Source of the DNA: Echinicola marina
GTDB lineage: Bacteria > Bacteroidota > Bacteroidia > Cytophagales > Cyclobacteriaceae
Direction: 5' to 3'
Assembly: GCF_020463795.1 (NCBI RefSeq)
Contig: NZ_CP080025.1
Span: 2,167,501-2,231,500 of the forward strand
Length of the DNA: 64,000 bases
The notes under the pieces were generated by a model. That model was not told where the DNA came from and made no database searches. It saw nothing but the letters and a program-made list of their open reading frames with translations. Shown piece after piece: positions 9,564 through 18,611 of this stretch. Within the stretch, counting starts at the first letter, position 1; the number at the start of each line of letters is the position of its first letter. The translations under genes were made by a program, and so were the position numbers.

Positions 9564-9983
9564 TTAAGATTGAAGAAAATACTGGATGCCTAATTCATAG
9601 CCTTTTAATCCTAGACCAGAAATCATGCCTATACATTCTTTGGAAATAATGCTTTTATGACGAAATTCTTCTCTTTTGTAAATATTGGAAATATGAATTT
9701 CGAGGACAGGAGTGGTCACGCCTGCAATGGCATCAGATATGGCCACAGAAGTATGGGTATAGGCTCCCGCATTAAGCAATACGCCATCATAACTGAACCC
9801 TACTTCGTGGATCTTATCCACCAGTTCTCCTTCAATATTGCTTTGGTAATAGGATAATTCCACTTCTGGGAAGGTACTTTTGAGTTGTTCGAAGTATTCT
9901 TCAAAAGATTGGCTTCCATAAATTTCCGGTTCTCTCTTGCCTAAAAGGTTTAAGTTTGGGCCGTTTATTATCAGTATTTTCAA
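9564..9983 (-). CDS. aroQ: 3-dehydroquinate dehydratase, type II
   Basis: A 139-residue shikimate-pathway enzyme that removes water from 3-dehydroquinate. NGPNLNLLGKREPEIYG at 8-23 contains the catalytic Arg and the Tyr22 of the flexible lid. NAGAYTHTSVAI is the conserved substrate-binding block, and EIHISN carries the catalytic His near 97. Size matches the dodecameric type II class. First gene of a two-gene unit with the class V aminotransferase. Confidence 0.97.
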   Translation of the reverse strand: MKILIINGPNLNLLGKREPEIYGSQSFEEYFEQLKSTFPEVELSYYQSNIEGELVDKIHEVGFSYDGVLLNAGAYTHTSVAISDAIAGVTTPVLEIHISNIYKREEFRHKSIISKECIGMISGLGLKGYELGIQYFLQS

Positions 9984-10023
9984 AATATAAAATGGTTTTT
10001 AGCTTTTAGATCCAAATATTGGG

Positions 10024-10057
10024 CAAAGTTAAGGATATGCTGATTGATTTGGACAAA
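10024..10057 (-). promoter_or_regulatory. probable promoter of aroQ
   Basis: On the minus strand TAACTTTG (complement of 10024-10031) fits TAnnTTTG, with TTTG (complement of 10054-10057) 22 bases upstream. It faces away from the xer gene, so the 117-bp gap between the coding starts is a divergent promoter region. Confidence 0.5.
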
Positions 10058-10075
10058 AAAGCCCAGCTTAAATTT

Positions 10076-10083
10076 TATCTTTG
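10076..10083 (+). promoter_or_regulatory. probable -7 element for the xer recombinase gene
   Basis: TATCTTTG matches the Bacteroidota -7 consensus exactly and would start RNA near 10090. This lies before ATG 10101 but after the upstream ATG at 10044, supporting the shorter protein. A TTTG at 10048-10051 is 24 bases upstream, longer than usual. Confidence 0.5.
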
Positions 10084-10100
10084 ATACAAAATATTTGTCT

Positions 10101-11006
10101 ATGGAGGGCTATTGGGAGAAATATATCAAGCAGTTTGTCTATTATTTAAAGATAGAGCGCTCTCTGAGCCAAAATTCAATTATTGCCTATCAGCATGATA
10201 TCAAAAGATTGACCCAGCATTTTAATGAATATTATCCTGGTTTGCAGTTGCAAGGAGTGCAGCTGGTACATTTAAGATCATTTGTACATGACTTGGCCTC
10301 TTTGGAAGTTTCAGCATATACCCAGGCAAGGGTGATTTCAGGAATAAAGGCATTTTTTAAATTCTTGATGTATGAGGATATTATTTTTGAAGATCCTTCT
10401 GTATTATTAGAGACGCCTAAGTTGGGAAGGAAATTGCCAGATACCTTGAGCTATCAAGAAATCAGTCAAATTTTGGAAGGGATCAAATTGGGAGAAGGAG
10501 AAGGTCACCGAAATAGGGCGATGTTAGAGGTGCTTTATAGTAGTGGGCTACGTGTGTCGGAACTTATAGAACTAAAGCTATCTAATGTTTACACGGATAT
10601 TGGCTTTTTAAGGGTTATTGGAAAAGGGAATAAGGAGCGACTAGTGCCTGTTGGCAGAGATGCATTAAAATACCTTCAAATTTATATGAAAGAAATTCGT
10701 CGTCACCAAAAAATAGCGGCAGGTCATGAGGAATATGTGTTCCTGAATCGGCGGGGGAAAAAGCTAACCAGGGTAATGGTGTTTTTGATGATCAAAAAGA
10801 TTGTGGCTGAAGTAGGGATTCAAAAAAAGGTTAGTCCACATACTTTTAGACATAGCTTTGCCACTCATTTGATAGAGGGGGGGGCAGATCTAAGGGCTGT
10901 GCAAGAAATGCTAGGGCATGAAAGTATTACTACGACAGAAATTTATACCCATTTGGACAGGGAATATTTAAGGCAGGTACTGACCGAGTTTCATCCAAGG
11001 AAATAA
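10101..11006 (+). CDS. tyrosine recombinase XerC/XerD family
   Basis: A 301-residue site-specific recombinase, normal length for the chromosome-dimer resolvases. The N-terminal SAM-like core-binding domain covers about 1-100, and the catalytic domain has Arg151 in SSGLRVSELI, Lys175 in GKGNKER, His247 and Arg250 in HTFRHSFATH, His273 in LGHES and the nucleophile Tyr282 in IYTHLD. It resembles XerD more than XerC, but the two cannot be separated safely here. An upstream in-frame ATG (10044) would add 19 residues with no family likeness and lies above the promoter, so ATG 10101 is chosen. A strong terminator follows. Confidence 0.93.
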   Translation: MEGYWEKYIKQFVYYLKIERSLSQNSIIAYQHDIKRLTQHFNEYYPGLQLQGVQLVHLRSFVHDLASLEVSAYTQARVISGIKAFFKFLMYEDIIFEDPSVLLETPKLGRKLPDTLSYQEISQILEGIKLGEGEGHRNRAMLEVLYSSGLRVSELIELKLSNVYTDIGFLRVIGKGNKERLVPVGRDALKYLQIYMKEIRRHQKIAAGHEEYVFLNRRGKKLTRVMVFLMIKKIVAEVGIQKKVSPHTFRHSFATHLIEGGADLRAVQEMLGHESITTTEIYTHLDREYLRQVLTEFHPRK

Positions 11007-11028
11007 AATACGGAAAGACTGAAAAGAA

Positions 11029-11063
11029 AAAAACCAGCCAAACTTCAAGAATGGCTGGTTTTT
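11029..11063. terminator. bidirectional terminator between xer and the Sus operon
   Basis: AAAAACCAGCCA at 11029-11040 pairs perfectly with TGGCTGGTTTTT at 11052-11063 around an eleven-base loop. It sits between convergent genes and carries a T run in each reading direction, so it can end both transcripts. Confidence 0.88.
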
Positions 11064-11086
11064 ATGCTCAATTGAAAAGATCAATA

Positions 11087-12193
11087 CTATTCATCCAATT
11101 TGGTATAAGGGATTTTCATTTTCAATTCCCAGGTACCCGTATCATTTATTTTAACCCCCCATCTGATGTAGGCGTGGTTTCTGATTTTGCCAGTTTCAGG
11201 ATCCCTGTATGGTGCCCAAAACTCATCCCATTCTGCAGCTGTTTTGGGGCCTTTGTCAGCTTCATAAGCCTCTGTATCTACCACAAAGGCACTTCCTTTG
11301 GAAAGGTAGTACATCAAATAAGTGCTGTTGCCACTGTAGTTTCTCCCGAATTGTGGGAAGGGAGGAGCAGGCAGGAAGAAAGAAGTCTTCTTATCTCCTT
11401 CAACAGTTTCTACAGAATTGTCGTGGTAGTTTTGAAGATAGGATGATCCGCTTGGGTAAAAGGTGATTTCGTCAGTATCTACAGCATTGCCATAGCTGTC
11501 TTGAATGATCATATCTACCTTTACAGAGTTAGCAGGTTCATTACTTATTTTCTGAACAGAAAAGTAAGGATTGGTTCCATCAAGTACACTAGGGATATTC
11601 TCATCGCTAGATCCTGTAATCACTCCTGTATGGGCTATGGAGCTACCTTCATCTGAATCAAATAATAATCTAGACCTCATTTCGGTAGGAAACTCTACCG
11701 CTAGAAAAGGCTTCAATTTAATGATAGTGAAATCCTGAAGTAATTTTTCTCCTTTGATATTGGAAACCTGTACGTCTGCCTTGAATAGATCATTTTGAAC
11801 AAACTTGGTAGCTTGCGTGAATGCAAATTCCCCACTGACTTCGTTTATCATAATGGATGGTTCTTCCGAAAGCTCCAATTTTGCTTCCGCAAGAGCTAAA
11901 GTAGTGTCTGTATCACCGTTAAAGGATTCTTTCCAAATTCGGATCTCATGGGTTTCCAATAATTCGTTGTTTGGATTGCCGTCCAAGTCTGTAAAACCCA
12001 CAATTTCCCATTTCAATGGTGCGGTGGAGTTTTCTATGGCTGGACGTGCAGAAACAGCAAAGGTCCCTCTATCGACACTTATAGTGTCTTGTGTAGCGTG
12101 AACGTTGTCGCTTAGATAACCTACTTCAGGAGGGGTACAAGAGACCACGCCCAAAAATGATAACGCTAGTATTTGAAATAATGCTTTTTTCAT
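11087..12193 (-). CDS. DUF5007-like lipoprotein of the SusCD operon
   Basis: A 368-residue protein. The start at 12193 gives a clean lipoprotein signal (MKKALFQILALSFLGVVSC), whereas an upstream in-frame ATG at 12268 would overlap the fasciclin gene and bury the signal. The mature part has no catalytic motif I recognise. Its C-terminus, with WDEFWAPYRDPETGKIRNHAYIRWGVKIN, looks like DUF5007, a family found beside SusCD pairs, usually with a fasciclin protein as here. It is probably a surface lipoprotein that contributes to ligand binding. Last gene of the four-gene operon, 28 bp after the fasciclin gene. Confidence 0.78.
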   Translation of the reverse strand: MKKALFQILALSFLGVVSCTPPEVGYLSDNVHATQDTISVDRGTFAVSARPAIENSTAPLKWEIVGFTDLDGNPNNELLETHEIRIWKESFNGDTDTTLALAEAKLELSEEPSIMINEVSGEFAFTQATKFVQNDLFKADVQVSNIKGEKLLQDFTIIKLKPFLAVEFPTEMRSRLLFDSDEGSSIAHTGVITGSSDENIPSVLDGTNPYFSVQKISNEPANSVKVDMIIQDSYGNAVDTDEITFYPSGSSYLQNYHDNSVETVEGDKKTSFFLPAPPFPQFGRNYSGNSTYLMYYLSKGSAFVVDTEAYEADKGPKTAAEWDEFWAPYRDPETGKIRNHAYIRWGVKINDTGTWELKMKIPYTKLDE

Positions 12194-12221
12194 TTTCAAA
12201 GTGTTTTTGTAGAATAATGAT

Positions 12222-12860
12222 TTACTCTCTTTCATAATTAAACAGGGTATGGGTTCCTTGTAATACATGTATTACTCCGCTCGTAGACAATAAATTAGAT
12301 GTCCTGACTATTATTACGTCGTCATCTGTGATGTTGTCCCATTCGTCCCATTCCTCACCCTTTTTATAGGTGAAAAACACATACTCAGGAAAGCTACTCA
12401 ATTGGTTCGTGTATTCTTCCCTTGGTTCTAAGGAAATTCTTTTCTGCTCACCATTTAATGCCGTCATGATTTCTCCTTGGTTGCTCATATCTTCTCTGGT
12501 GATTTTTCCAGGAAAGATATAACCTCCCATATATTTTTGTAAAGTGTCCACGGGTATGTCATTTACGGTGTATTCTGCCTCAGCGTCGTCTTCTCTCATG
12601 TCAGCCAAAACGGCATCCACATATTTTTGGATAGAAAGATTATTAGGAGCAAAAAGGGTGTTTTCTCCATTTACCTCGTCGATTAGCCCTGCTCTTTCGA
12701 TCAATAACGCAAGCGTGTCCAATTGTGAATGCGACTGCAGGAAGGTATAAGTATCAGTGCCTACGTAAGGGCTGCTGACTCCTCCATCTACCAGATAATC
12801 ATCATCAATACATGAAATGAAGCCAAGTGATATAGCTAGGATATAAATATATTTTTTCAT
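12222..12860 (-). CDS. fasciclin-domain lipoprotein
   Basis: A 212-residue protein with a lipoprotein signal ending at Cys17 (LGFISC). Residues about 40-200 have the fasciclin (FAS1/BIgH3) pattern: TFLQSHSQLDTLALLIERAGL, then NTLFAPNNLSIQ, a YIFPGKITREDM region, and a late SGVIHVLQGTHTLF strand. FAS1 domains are binding or adhesion modules, not enzymes. Its position directly behind SusD suggests a surface component of the uptake complex. It starts 22 bp after SusD. Confidence 0.87.
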   Translation of the reverse strand: MKKYIYILAISLGFISCIDDDYLVDGGVSSPYVGTDTYTFLQSHSQLDTLALLIERAGLIDEVNGENTLFAPNNLSIQKYVDAVLADMREDDAEAEYTVNDIPVDTLQKYMGGYIFPGKITREDMSNQGEIMTALNGEQKRISLEPREEYTNQLSSFPEYVFFTYKKGEEWDEWDNITDDDVIIVRTSNLLSTSGVIHVLQGTHTLFNYERE

Positions 12861-12882
12861 TATTCTTTATTTTAAAGGGTGA

Positions 12883-14421
12883 TTACAAACGTCCTTGCCA
12901 ATATTCAGTTTGAACTATTGAAGGATTCCTCAGAATTACATCTTTGGAAACTGGCCAGAATTGCCCGCTTTTGGCTTTTCTGTCGCTGTTCATCCAAGAA
13001 ACGCCTTCAAAATAATCCATTCTGATACGGTCATAAGCTACGTGTGCCTCTGCTACCAATTCAATGGCTCTTTCATCAAAAATAGCTTTGATAAGACCGC
13101 TTTGATCAAGTGTTCCCGAATAATCTGGCACACCCGCTTTGCTTCGGATCAGGTTGAGGTCGTCTATTGCTGCTGAATATTCTCCTAGTTTCGTATAGGC
13201 CTCGGCTCTCAATAGGTATATGTCCGCAAGTCTGAAGATAAGAATGTTAGATTCTGAGAAAACTGCGTAAGGATCTTCAGATGCAGGATCATCAGAGCTT
13301 AATGAATATTTGAGCGGGAAGGTTCTGGCGCCCATTCTATCAAATTCATTAAAGAACAACTCTTTTCTTACATCATTTTCTCTTTCTGGTTCGATCATGA
13401 ATTCAAAGCCGTAGAAGTCAGGATTGCCTTGTGGGCCAGCACCATTGTTTCCGTCTAATATAGGCTGATCCAAGGTCATGCCTGTATGGTTTCCGCCACC
13501 TTTTGCCAACCTGAAAGACTCATCCATACTGGCATTGATGTTGATTTCAAAAAGACCGGTTTTAGATTGGCCTTTGATCATTTTTTCAAAACCTTCTTGG
13601 CCTTCCGCAACATAATCAATAAGGCTAGTATTGCTATTATTGATTACAGAAGTGGCGGCATCTATACTTTGTTGGATGAGCTCATTATTGCCCCCTTCCC
13701 TGCTGGCATACCAAAGAAGAACATGGGCCTTAAGTGCTTCTGCACTGGCTTTATTGGCAGTGATCGCCCAATTGTTAGAACCAGGGCTGGCATATTCCAA
13801 AAGACCAATTGATTTTTCAGTGGTTTCTAGGATATACTCTAGCACTTCTTTTTCTTCTGATCTAGCAACTTCTACGATATATCCGTCTTCAGTGATCAGC
13901 TGATCTGAACTCTCGATGGATTCGTGTACGATCGGAATTTCTCCCCATACTCTGGTCATATAGAAGTAGGATAAGGCTCTTACGAATGCAGCTTCACCCA
14001 AAATTCTGTTTTTTTCCTGAGGAGTATTGAAAAGCTCCTCTGGCATTCCTTCTACATACTGTTCAATCGTAAATGCCCAGTTGGCTGCTCTATAGAAGAA
14101 CTTCCACTCCTGAGTATTTTCCCTGTAGGGTAAAACATAATTGCCATTTCCCTCGATATAGTTGGTGATCCAGAATTTACTGTCCATAAAGGTTTTTCCT
14201 GGAAATTCACCCCAGTGTAGAAAGTTTGCTTGGTAGGTCATCGCATATTTGAATAAAGCGTATGATCCTGCCAAAGCTTGCTCAGCTTCACTTTGAGAGC
14301 TCCAGTAGACATCAGGATGGGTGATACTAACAGGTTCCCGATCAAGAAGGTCTGAACAGCCGAAAAAAACAATTGAAATAATTGTTGCTATAAATATGTT
14401 TAATTTTCCTAGTTTTCTCAT
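12883..14421 (-). CDS. RagB/SusD family nutrient-binding outer membrane lipoprotein
   Basis: A 512-residue SusD homologue. The signal MRKLGKLNIFIATIISIVFF ends at Cys22 with a good lipobox (FFGC), then DLLDREPVS, the usual start of mature SusD. Four TPR-like helical units are spread along the chain (for example ALSYFYMTRVWGEIPIV near 148-164). The C-terminal block RLADIYLLRAEAYTKLGEYSAAIDDLNLIRSKAG near 390-425 is typical. SusD forms the lid over the SusC barrel and captures the ligand at the cell surface. It is translated 11 bp after SusC. No hydrolase is next to it, so the ligand is unknown. Confidence 0.95.
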   Translation of the reverse strand: MRKLGKLNIFIATIISIVFFGCSDLLDREPVSITHPDVYWSSQSEAEQALAGSYALFKYAMTYQANFLHWGEFPGKTFMDSKFWITNYIEGNGNYVLPYRENTQEWKFFYRAANWAFTIEQYVEGMPEELFNTPQEKNRILGEAAFVRALSYFYMTRVWGEIPIVHESIESSDQLITEDGYIVEVARSEEKEVLEYILETTEKSIGLLEYASPGSNNWAITANKASAEALKAHVLLWYASREGGNNELIQQSIDAATSVINNSNTSLIDYVAEGQEGFEKMIKGQSKTGLFEININASMDESFRLAKGGGNHTGMTLDQPILDGNNGAGPQGNPDFYGFEFMIEPERENDVRKELFFNEFDRMGARTFPLKYSLSSDDPASEDPYAVFSESNILIFRLADIYLLRAEAYTKLGEYSAAIDDLNLIRSKAGVPDYSGTLDQSGLIKAIFDERAIELVAEAHVAYDRIRMDYFEGVSWMNSDRKAKSGQFWPVSKDVILRNPSIVQTEYWQGRL

Positions 14422-14432
14422 GGTGTTGGTTT

Positions 14433-17400
14433 TTAGAATCTTGCATTTAGACCAAAGGAGAACGTTTTTGCCTGAGGATAACCATTGCCTAAAACGTGAC
14501 CTCTTGCATCAACCATAGAAGCATCTACTATGCTTTTCGATCTTTGCCACTGATAAGGGTTTAGTACAGAGAAATAAACTCTCAGTCTGTCTAGCCCCAT
14601 TTTGTCGATGAAGGTGTTCTTATTGAAATTGTAGCCTACAGAAGCGTTGGTTATTTTCCAATAATCACCGTTTTCGATCCAAAGAGTTTGGTTACCTCTG
14701 AATGCATAGAAAGGACTTTCTCCTCCACCGGCAGGGAATAAGGCAGGGAAGCGTACGCCTGCAGCACCATCACCAGGCTGTTCCCAGAAGCTGTATTCGC
14801 TAAGGTCTGCTAGCCCTGAAGTGGCCCATCCATCTCCTCCTCTGTCATATCTGTCCATATAGCTGTTTAGAACAGTGTTCTTGATGTCTGCACCAAATGA
14901 GAACTGGCTATAGGCTTGAAGGTACCAACCCTTGTATCTCATGTTGATATTGAAGTTTCCTTGGATATCAGGAACTGGAGAATAATCCAGAGACATGATC
15001 TGGTCTCCTGCTTCATCTAATAAGTAATCGCCGTTAATATCCTCCCAGATTGGAAGCCCTGGTCTGATGGAAGCCCAAGCGGACTTTCCTGTAAGAGGTT
15101 CACCTGTATAAGGGTTTACAGGAAGTTGTTCCAAATTGTCAATGATATAATCATTCACGAATACATAGTACAAGTTGAGTGGTCTACCCACTACATAACC
15201 ATAACTTCCCAGCAAATAGTCTCTGTTTCCGTTTGGCAATGCGCTGACAAAGTTTTGGTTTCTTGCAAAACCTGCAGTCAATTCTATCTTCCAATCACTC
15301 GCTCGTGGAAGTAGGTCATAGCGAATCTGTCCTTCCCATCCATAGTTCAGCACGCCTGCGACATTGGCTTTGGCATTGTTGTACCCAGAGTAAGATGGGA
15401 ATTCAATGTCAAAAAACAGTCTGTCGGTGTTTTTGTTATAAGCATCAAAAGTGATGTTTAAACGTTGGTTGAGAAAGGCAAGGTCAAAACCAAAGTTCCA
15501 TTGTCTGGATTGCTCCCAAGAAAGTTTGTCATTTCCGATAGCGTTGTAATTGGGTACCACGCCTGTGATGCCTCCATAGGATGATACGCTCATTTGATTA
15601 GAGCCGTATCCAGCAGAAAGTCCACCGTAGCCAAGATCATATGCGCCGTAGCGTAGGTAGTTGTTACTAAACTGCTTACCGTTGATACCCCAGCTGGCCC
15701 GTAGTTTACCAAAGTCAAGGATGTCACCGACCATCTCCTGAACAAAAGACTCGTCAGAGAATACCCAACCGATAGATGCTGATCCAAAGTTGGCCCAACG
15801 GGAATCTTCACCGAAACGTGAAGAGGCGTCCCTACTATAATTTACGCTGACCAAATACTTGTTTTTGAATTTATAGTTAAATCGGCCATAGAAAGAAACG
15901 AGGGCGTTTTCACTGATATCAGTGAAGCCTCCGATATTGTCTTTCTCATATCTGCTGTTGATAACTTGGATGGCGTCACTACCAAATCCAACCGCATTGA
16001 TGCCCATGTCTTCGTATTTGTTGTAGTCAATACGGTTACCTGCAATGGCGATGATTTCATGATCTCCAAAGTTTTTGAGGTAATCTAGGTACAGGTCTGA
16101 GGCATTGTTCTTTCTGGTGTACAAAGAATAAGCAGCATAACCGTCTCCGTTTGGCCTGATAGAAGAAGGTTCATAGAAGTTCTTCTTATTGAAATCAAAC
16201 TGATAGGTCAATTGAGAATTGAGCCTTATGTCCTTGGTGACCTTGAACTGAGCAAAGTTAGAGAAGGTAACCTTTGTTTGTTCGTCTGTGTTTAATTTAT
16301 CATTTAGCTCACCCTGCAAGGAAAGAATTTTTGCTTGTGGCAAATAAAACAGCGAAGAATTCAGGTTGTTTGGACTGGTAGGAAGACTGTTGTCCAAGTT
16401 GAATGATCCTCCTCCTGGGTTCCCTTGTCCAGTTTGGTTTTCTGTAATGGAAGAATTGATGATAAACTGGTTGTTGAACTTTTTCCCAACCTTAGAGTTA
16501 AGGTTGGCATTAAGCGTATACCTTTTAAAGCCTGTAGCTTTGATTACGCCTTTGTCATCATTATAACCTAGAGAGATGCGGTAGTTGGATGATTCACTTC
16601 CTCCTCTCATACTTAAATTATAGCGTTGAGAGACACCTTTTTGATAAAACAGGCCTTGATAATCCACATTGTTGTTGAATGCGGGGTTAAGGCTGTCTGT
16701 TAACATGATCGGTACATTGTTGGAAAGCAAGAAGTCATGATCCCACCATTTTTCCAACATTCCCATTTTTTCCCTTCTTTCAGCAGCCCCCACAAGCATG
16801 GGAACCTGTTGAGGAATAGGTTGAAAACCTATACTTGTAGTGAAATCAAATTGTGGTTTGTCAAGAGCAGCTCCTCTCTTGGTTTTGATGATGATAACCC
16901 CGTTTGCACCACGGGAACCATAAATAGCGGCTGCAGAAGCATCCTTGAGAATGTCTATACTCTCTATGTCATTTGGGTTTAATGATGCCAGGTAGTCAGT
17001 ATTGGAAACTCCATAGCCGGCAAGGTCTTCAAGTGAGGTTTGTACACCATCTACTACATATAGCGGAGTACTGAATGCTGTAAATCTATCGCCTCCATCA
17101 AGTCCTCCGGATACAGTGGCATTACCTCTGATGATGAGGGCTCCTCTGGCACCAGCAGCACCACTGACGTTGACGGTTTGGATACCCGTGCCTTGGGTTC
17201 CTATTAGGGAAGCCACGTTAGTCACAGGAATGTCTTCCAACTGGTCACTTTTGATACTGGTCGTGGCACTGGTTACGTCTCTTTTGATAACGGACTGGTA
17301 ACCTACTACTACGAATTCTTCGAGTTCGGATTCTTCCGCTTCCAAAGAAATATTCAAGGTTTGGTCATTGTTTACTGTCCTTTCTTGAGGTTTGTAACCA

Positions 17401-17624
17401 ATGAATGAAAATATTAACGTCTTACCTTGCTCAACGCCAATCTTAAAATTTCCATCGATGTCGGTAACCATACCTTTTGTAGAACCTTTTACCAGAATAT
17501 TAACACCTGGAATAGGTTCCTGGGACTCGGCATCGATGACAGTCCCGCTTACTGAAATTGTCTGGGCAGAAACAAGTCCGCTCAGGCAAATGATAAATAA
17601 AAAACTTAGTAGAGTTTTTAACAT
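14433..17624 (-). CDS. SusC/RagA family TonB-linked outer membrane receptor
   Basis: A 1063-residue receptor. A signal peptide of about 20 residues is followed by a carboxypeptidase-regulatory-like beta-sandwich domain (ISVSGTVIDAESQEPIPG), a TonB-contact stretch and a plug with the SusC signature YGSRGANGVIIIKTK near 235-249. The rest is a 22-strand-type barrel ending in Phe (LNARF), as required for outer membrane insertion. It imports an oligomer captured by SusD using TonB energy. It is the first gene of the operon. No sigma/anti-sigma pair or hybrid sensor lies beside it, so control is not local or acts through the long upstream region. Confidence 0.96.
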   Translation of the reverse strand: MLKTLLSFLFIICLSGLVSAQTISVSGTVIDAESQEPIPGVNILVKGSTKGMVTDIDGNFKIGVEQGKTLIFSFIGYKPQERTVNNDQTLNISLEAEESELEEFVVVGYQSVIKRDVTSATTSIKSDQLEDIPVTNVASLIGTQGTGIQTVNVSGAAGARGALIIRGNATVSGGLDGGDRFTAFSTPLYVVDGVQTSLEDLAGYGVSNTDYLASLNPNDIESIDILKDASAAAIYGSRGANGVIIIKTKRGAALDKPQFDFTTSIGFQPIPQQVPMLVGAAERREKMGMLEKWWDHDFLLSNNVPIMLTDSLNPAFNNNVDYQGLFYQKGVSQRYNLSMRGGSESSNYRISLGYNDDKGVIKATGFKRYTLNANLNSKVGKKFNNQFIINSSITENQTGQGNPGGGSFNLDNSLPTSPNNLNSSLFYLPQAKILSLQGELNDKLNTDEQTKVTFSNFAQFKVTKDIRLNSQLTYQFDFNKKNFYEPSSIRPNGDGYAAYSLYTRKNNASDLYLDYLKNFGDHEIIAIAGNRIDYNKYEDMGINAVGFGSDAIQVINSRYEKDNIGGFTDISENALVSFYGRFNYKFKNKYLVSVNYSRDASSRFGEDSRWANFGSASIGWVFSDESFVQEMVGDILDFGKLRASWGINGKQFSNNYLRYGAYDLGYGGLSAGYGSNQMSVSSYGGITGVVPNYNAIGNDKLSWEQSRQWNFGFDLAFLNQRLNITFDAYNKNTDRLFFDIEFPSYSGYNNAKANVAGVLNYGWEGQIRYDLLPRASDWKIELTAGFARNQNFVSALPNGNRDYLLGSYGYVVGRPLNLYYVFVNDYIIDNLEQLPVNPYTGEPLTGKSAWASIRPGLPIWEDINGDYLLDEAGDQIMSLDYSPVPDIQGNFNINMRYKGWYLQAYSQFSFGADIKNTVLNSYMDRYDRGGDGWATSGLADLSEYSFWEQPGDGAAGVRFPALFPAGGGESPFYAFRGNQTLWIENGDYWKITNASVGYNFNKNTFIDKMGLDRLRVYFSVLNPYQWQRSKSIVDASMVDARGHVLGNGYPQAKTFSFGLNARF

Positions 17625-18096
17625 TGTTTAGTCGTCTTAGTTTTGTTAAAATTTTTCAAATAAAGAATAACAACATTTTGTTCTATTCTCAGTAAACCTT
17701 AATCCGTGCTGCTTTTATATAGGATTGACCGCTTTCTGTTTTTCAGATTTTTTAAGTTGAATCACTCCATGACACTGTTAAAAAGTGAATCAATTAAAAA
17801 AAGAATAGCCTAGTTGTTTTATTAAATAGGTTCAATTCTGACTGAGAAAATAGCATAAGCCACGTATTAAAACATCGGGTTAAGATACCATAGTGCTAGG
17901 TTGTTTAGGTGTTACTATTGGATAGCTTGGATTGATTTTTGATCCTATTCTTACGACAATTCCAGTCTTTTGTAAGTATTAGGTTCTTTCATTAACTAAT
18001 CTTTATGGTTTTGAATATAAGGAATAAGTTACGAAACATAAAATAATATCCGTTTTTTAGTTTCAAAACACTTCTTATTTTTCTTGTTTTTAAGAG

Positions 18097-18163
18097 TGTG
18101 AAATGTTTTGTTAGTGAAACGAAGGGTTTGTTGTAAATGTGAAATGTTTGCCCTGAAGGGTTT
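18097..18163. repeat. pair of imperfect direct repeats
   Basis: TGTGAAATGTTTTG at 18097-18110 and TGTGAAATGTTTG at 18138-18150 are each followed by GAAGGGTTT (18121-18129 and 18155-18163), with a seven-base difference in spacing. They lie midway between the divergent SusC and cytochrome genes. A regulator-binding array is possible; chance similarity in AT-rich DNA is not excluded. Confidence 0.4.
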
Positions 18164-18329
18164 AAAACCATTTTTTTGAGACCAAAGGATAGCTGGGTGT
18201 TTCGTGTTCAAATAGAAGAAGGTTTTAGTTAGAAAAAAATGAAAAAAATGTGTTTCATACAATAATATGTATGTCTATTTTAGAATAGTTGTGATTTTCA
18301 GTTTTACTTATGGATATTCGAAGGAGGAA

Positions 18330-18545
18330 ATGGGGAAGGGGATTTTAATTCCTTGCTCTAATAGCTGGAAGCTTTCAGAAGTTGATGTTTATATCAAATG
18401 GTTATCTGGATTCACTTTTAATATTTTATTGGCGTCATGGCTGCAATATTACCAGAATAGCAGGATTAAGAATGAAATTAGAAAGGAGGCTATTGCTGGT
18501 TTCTGGATTGCAGTGATTCAGTATATGGCTGAAGAATGTGTTTAA
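18330..18545 (+). CDS. possible small protein, unknown
   Basis: A 71-codon frame preceded by AGGAGGAA seven bases upstream of ATG 18330. It contains a hydrophobic stretch (KWLSGFTFNILLASWLQYY) and a basic segment, but no family I know. Purine-rich Shine-Dalgarno sites are uncommon in this genome type, and codon quality looks ordinary at best. It could be a relic of a larger gene or a chance frame. Confidence 0.22.
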   Translation: MGKGILIPCSNSWKLSEVDVYIKWLSGFTFNILLASWLQYYQNSRIKNEIRKEAIAGFWIAVIQYMAEECV

Positions 18546-18611
18546 AATGTATTTTTTTGTATGTAAATTAATTTTATGTATATTTTATCATATTTTGTAA
18601 ACAAACAGCAT

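Larger units (their letters stand above)
17625..18611. other. 987-bp intergenic region upstream of the Sus operon
   Basis: Very AT-rich sequence between the divergent SusC and cytochrome genes. I see no protein-coding gene I can support firmly, only one weak short frame near 18330-18545. I looked for a minus-strand TAnnTTTG promoter within 150 bp of SusC and found no exact match. Two related blocks of TGTGAAATGTTT followed by GAAGGGTTT occur at 18097-18129 and 18138-18163. A long untranslated leader, a small RNA, or a decayed gene are all possible. Confidence 0.6.

Noticed and set aside
10044-10100. Longer N-terminus for the xer recombinase
   Set aside because: The extension has no likeness to the family and lies upstream of the predicted -7 element and RNA start.
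18029-18262. 77-codon minus-strand frame upstream of SusC
   Set aside because: Lys/Phe-rich translation of AT-rich DNA without any family likeness or start context.
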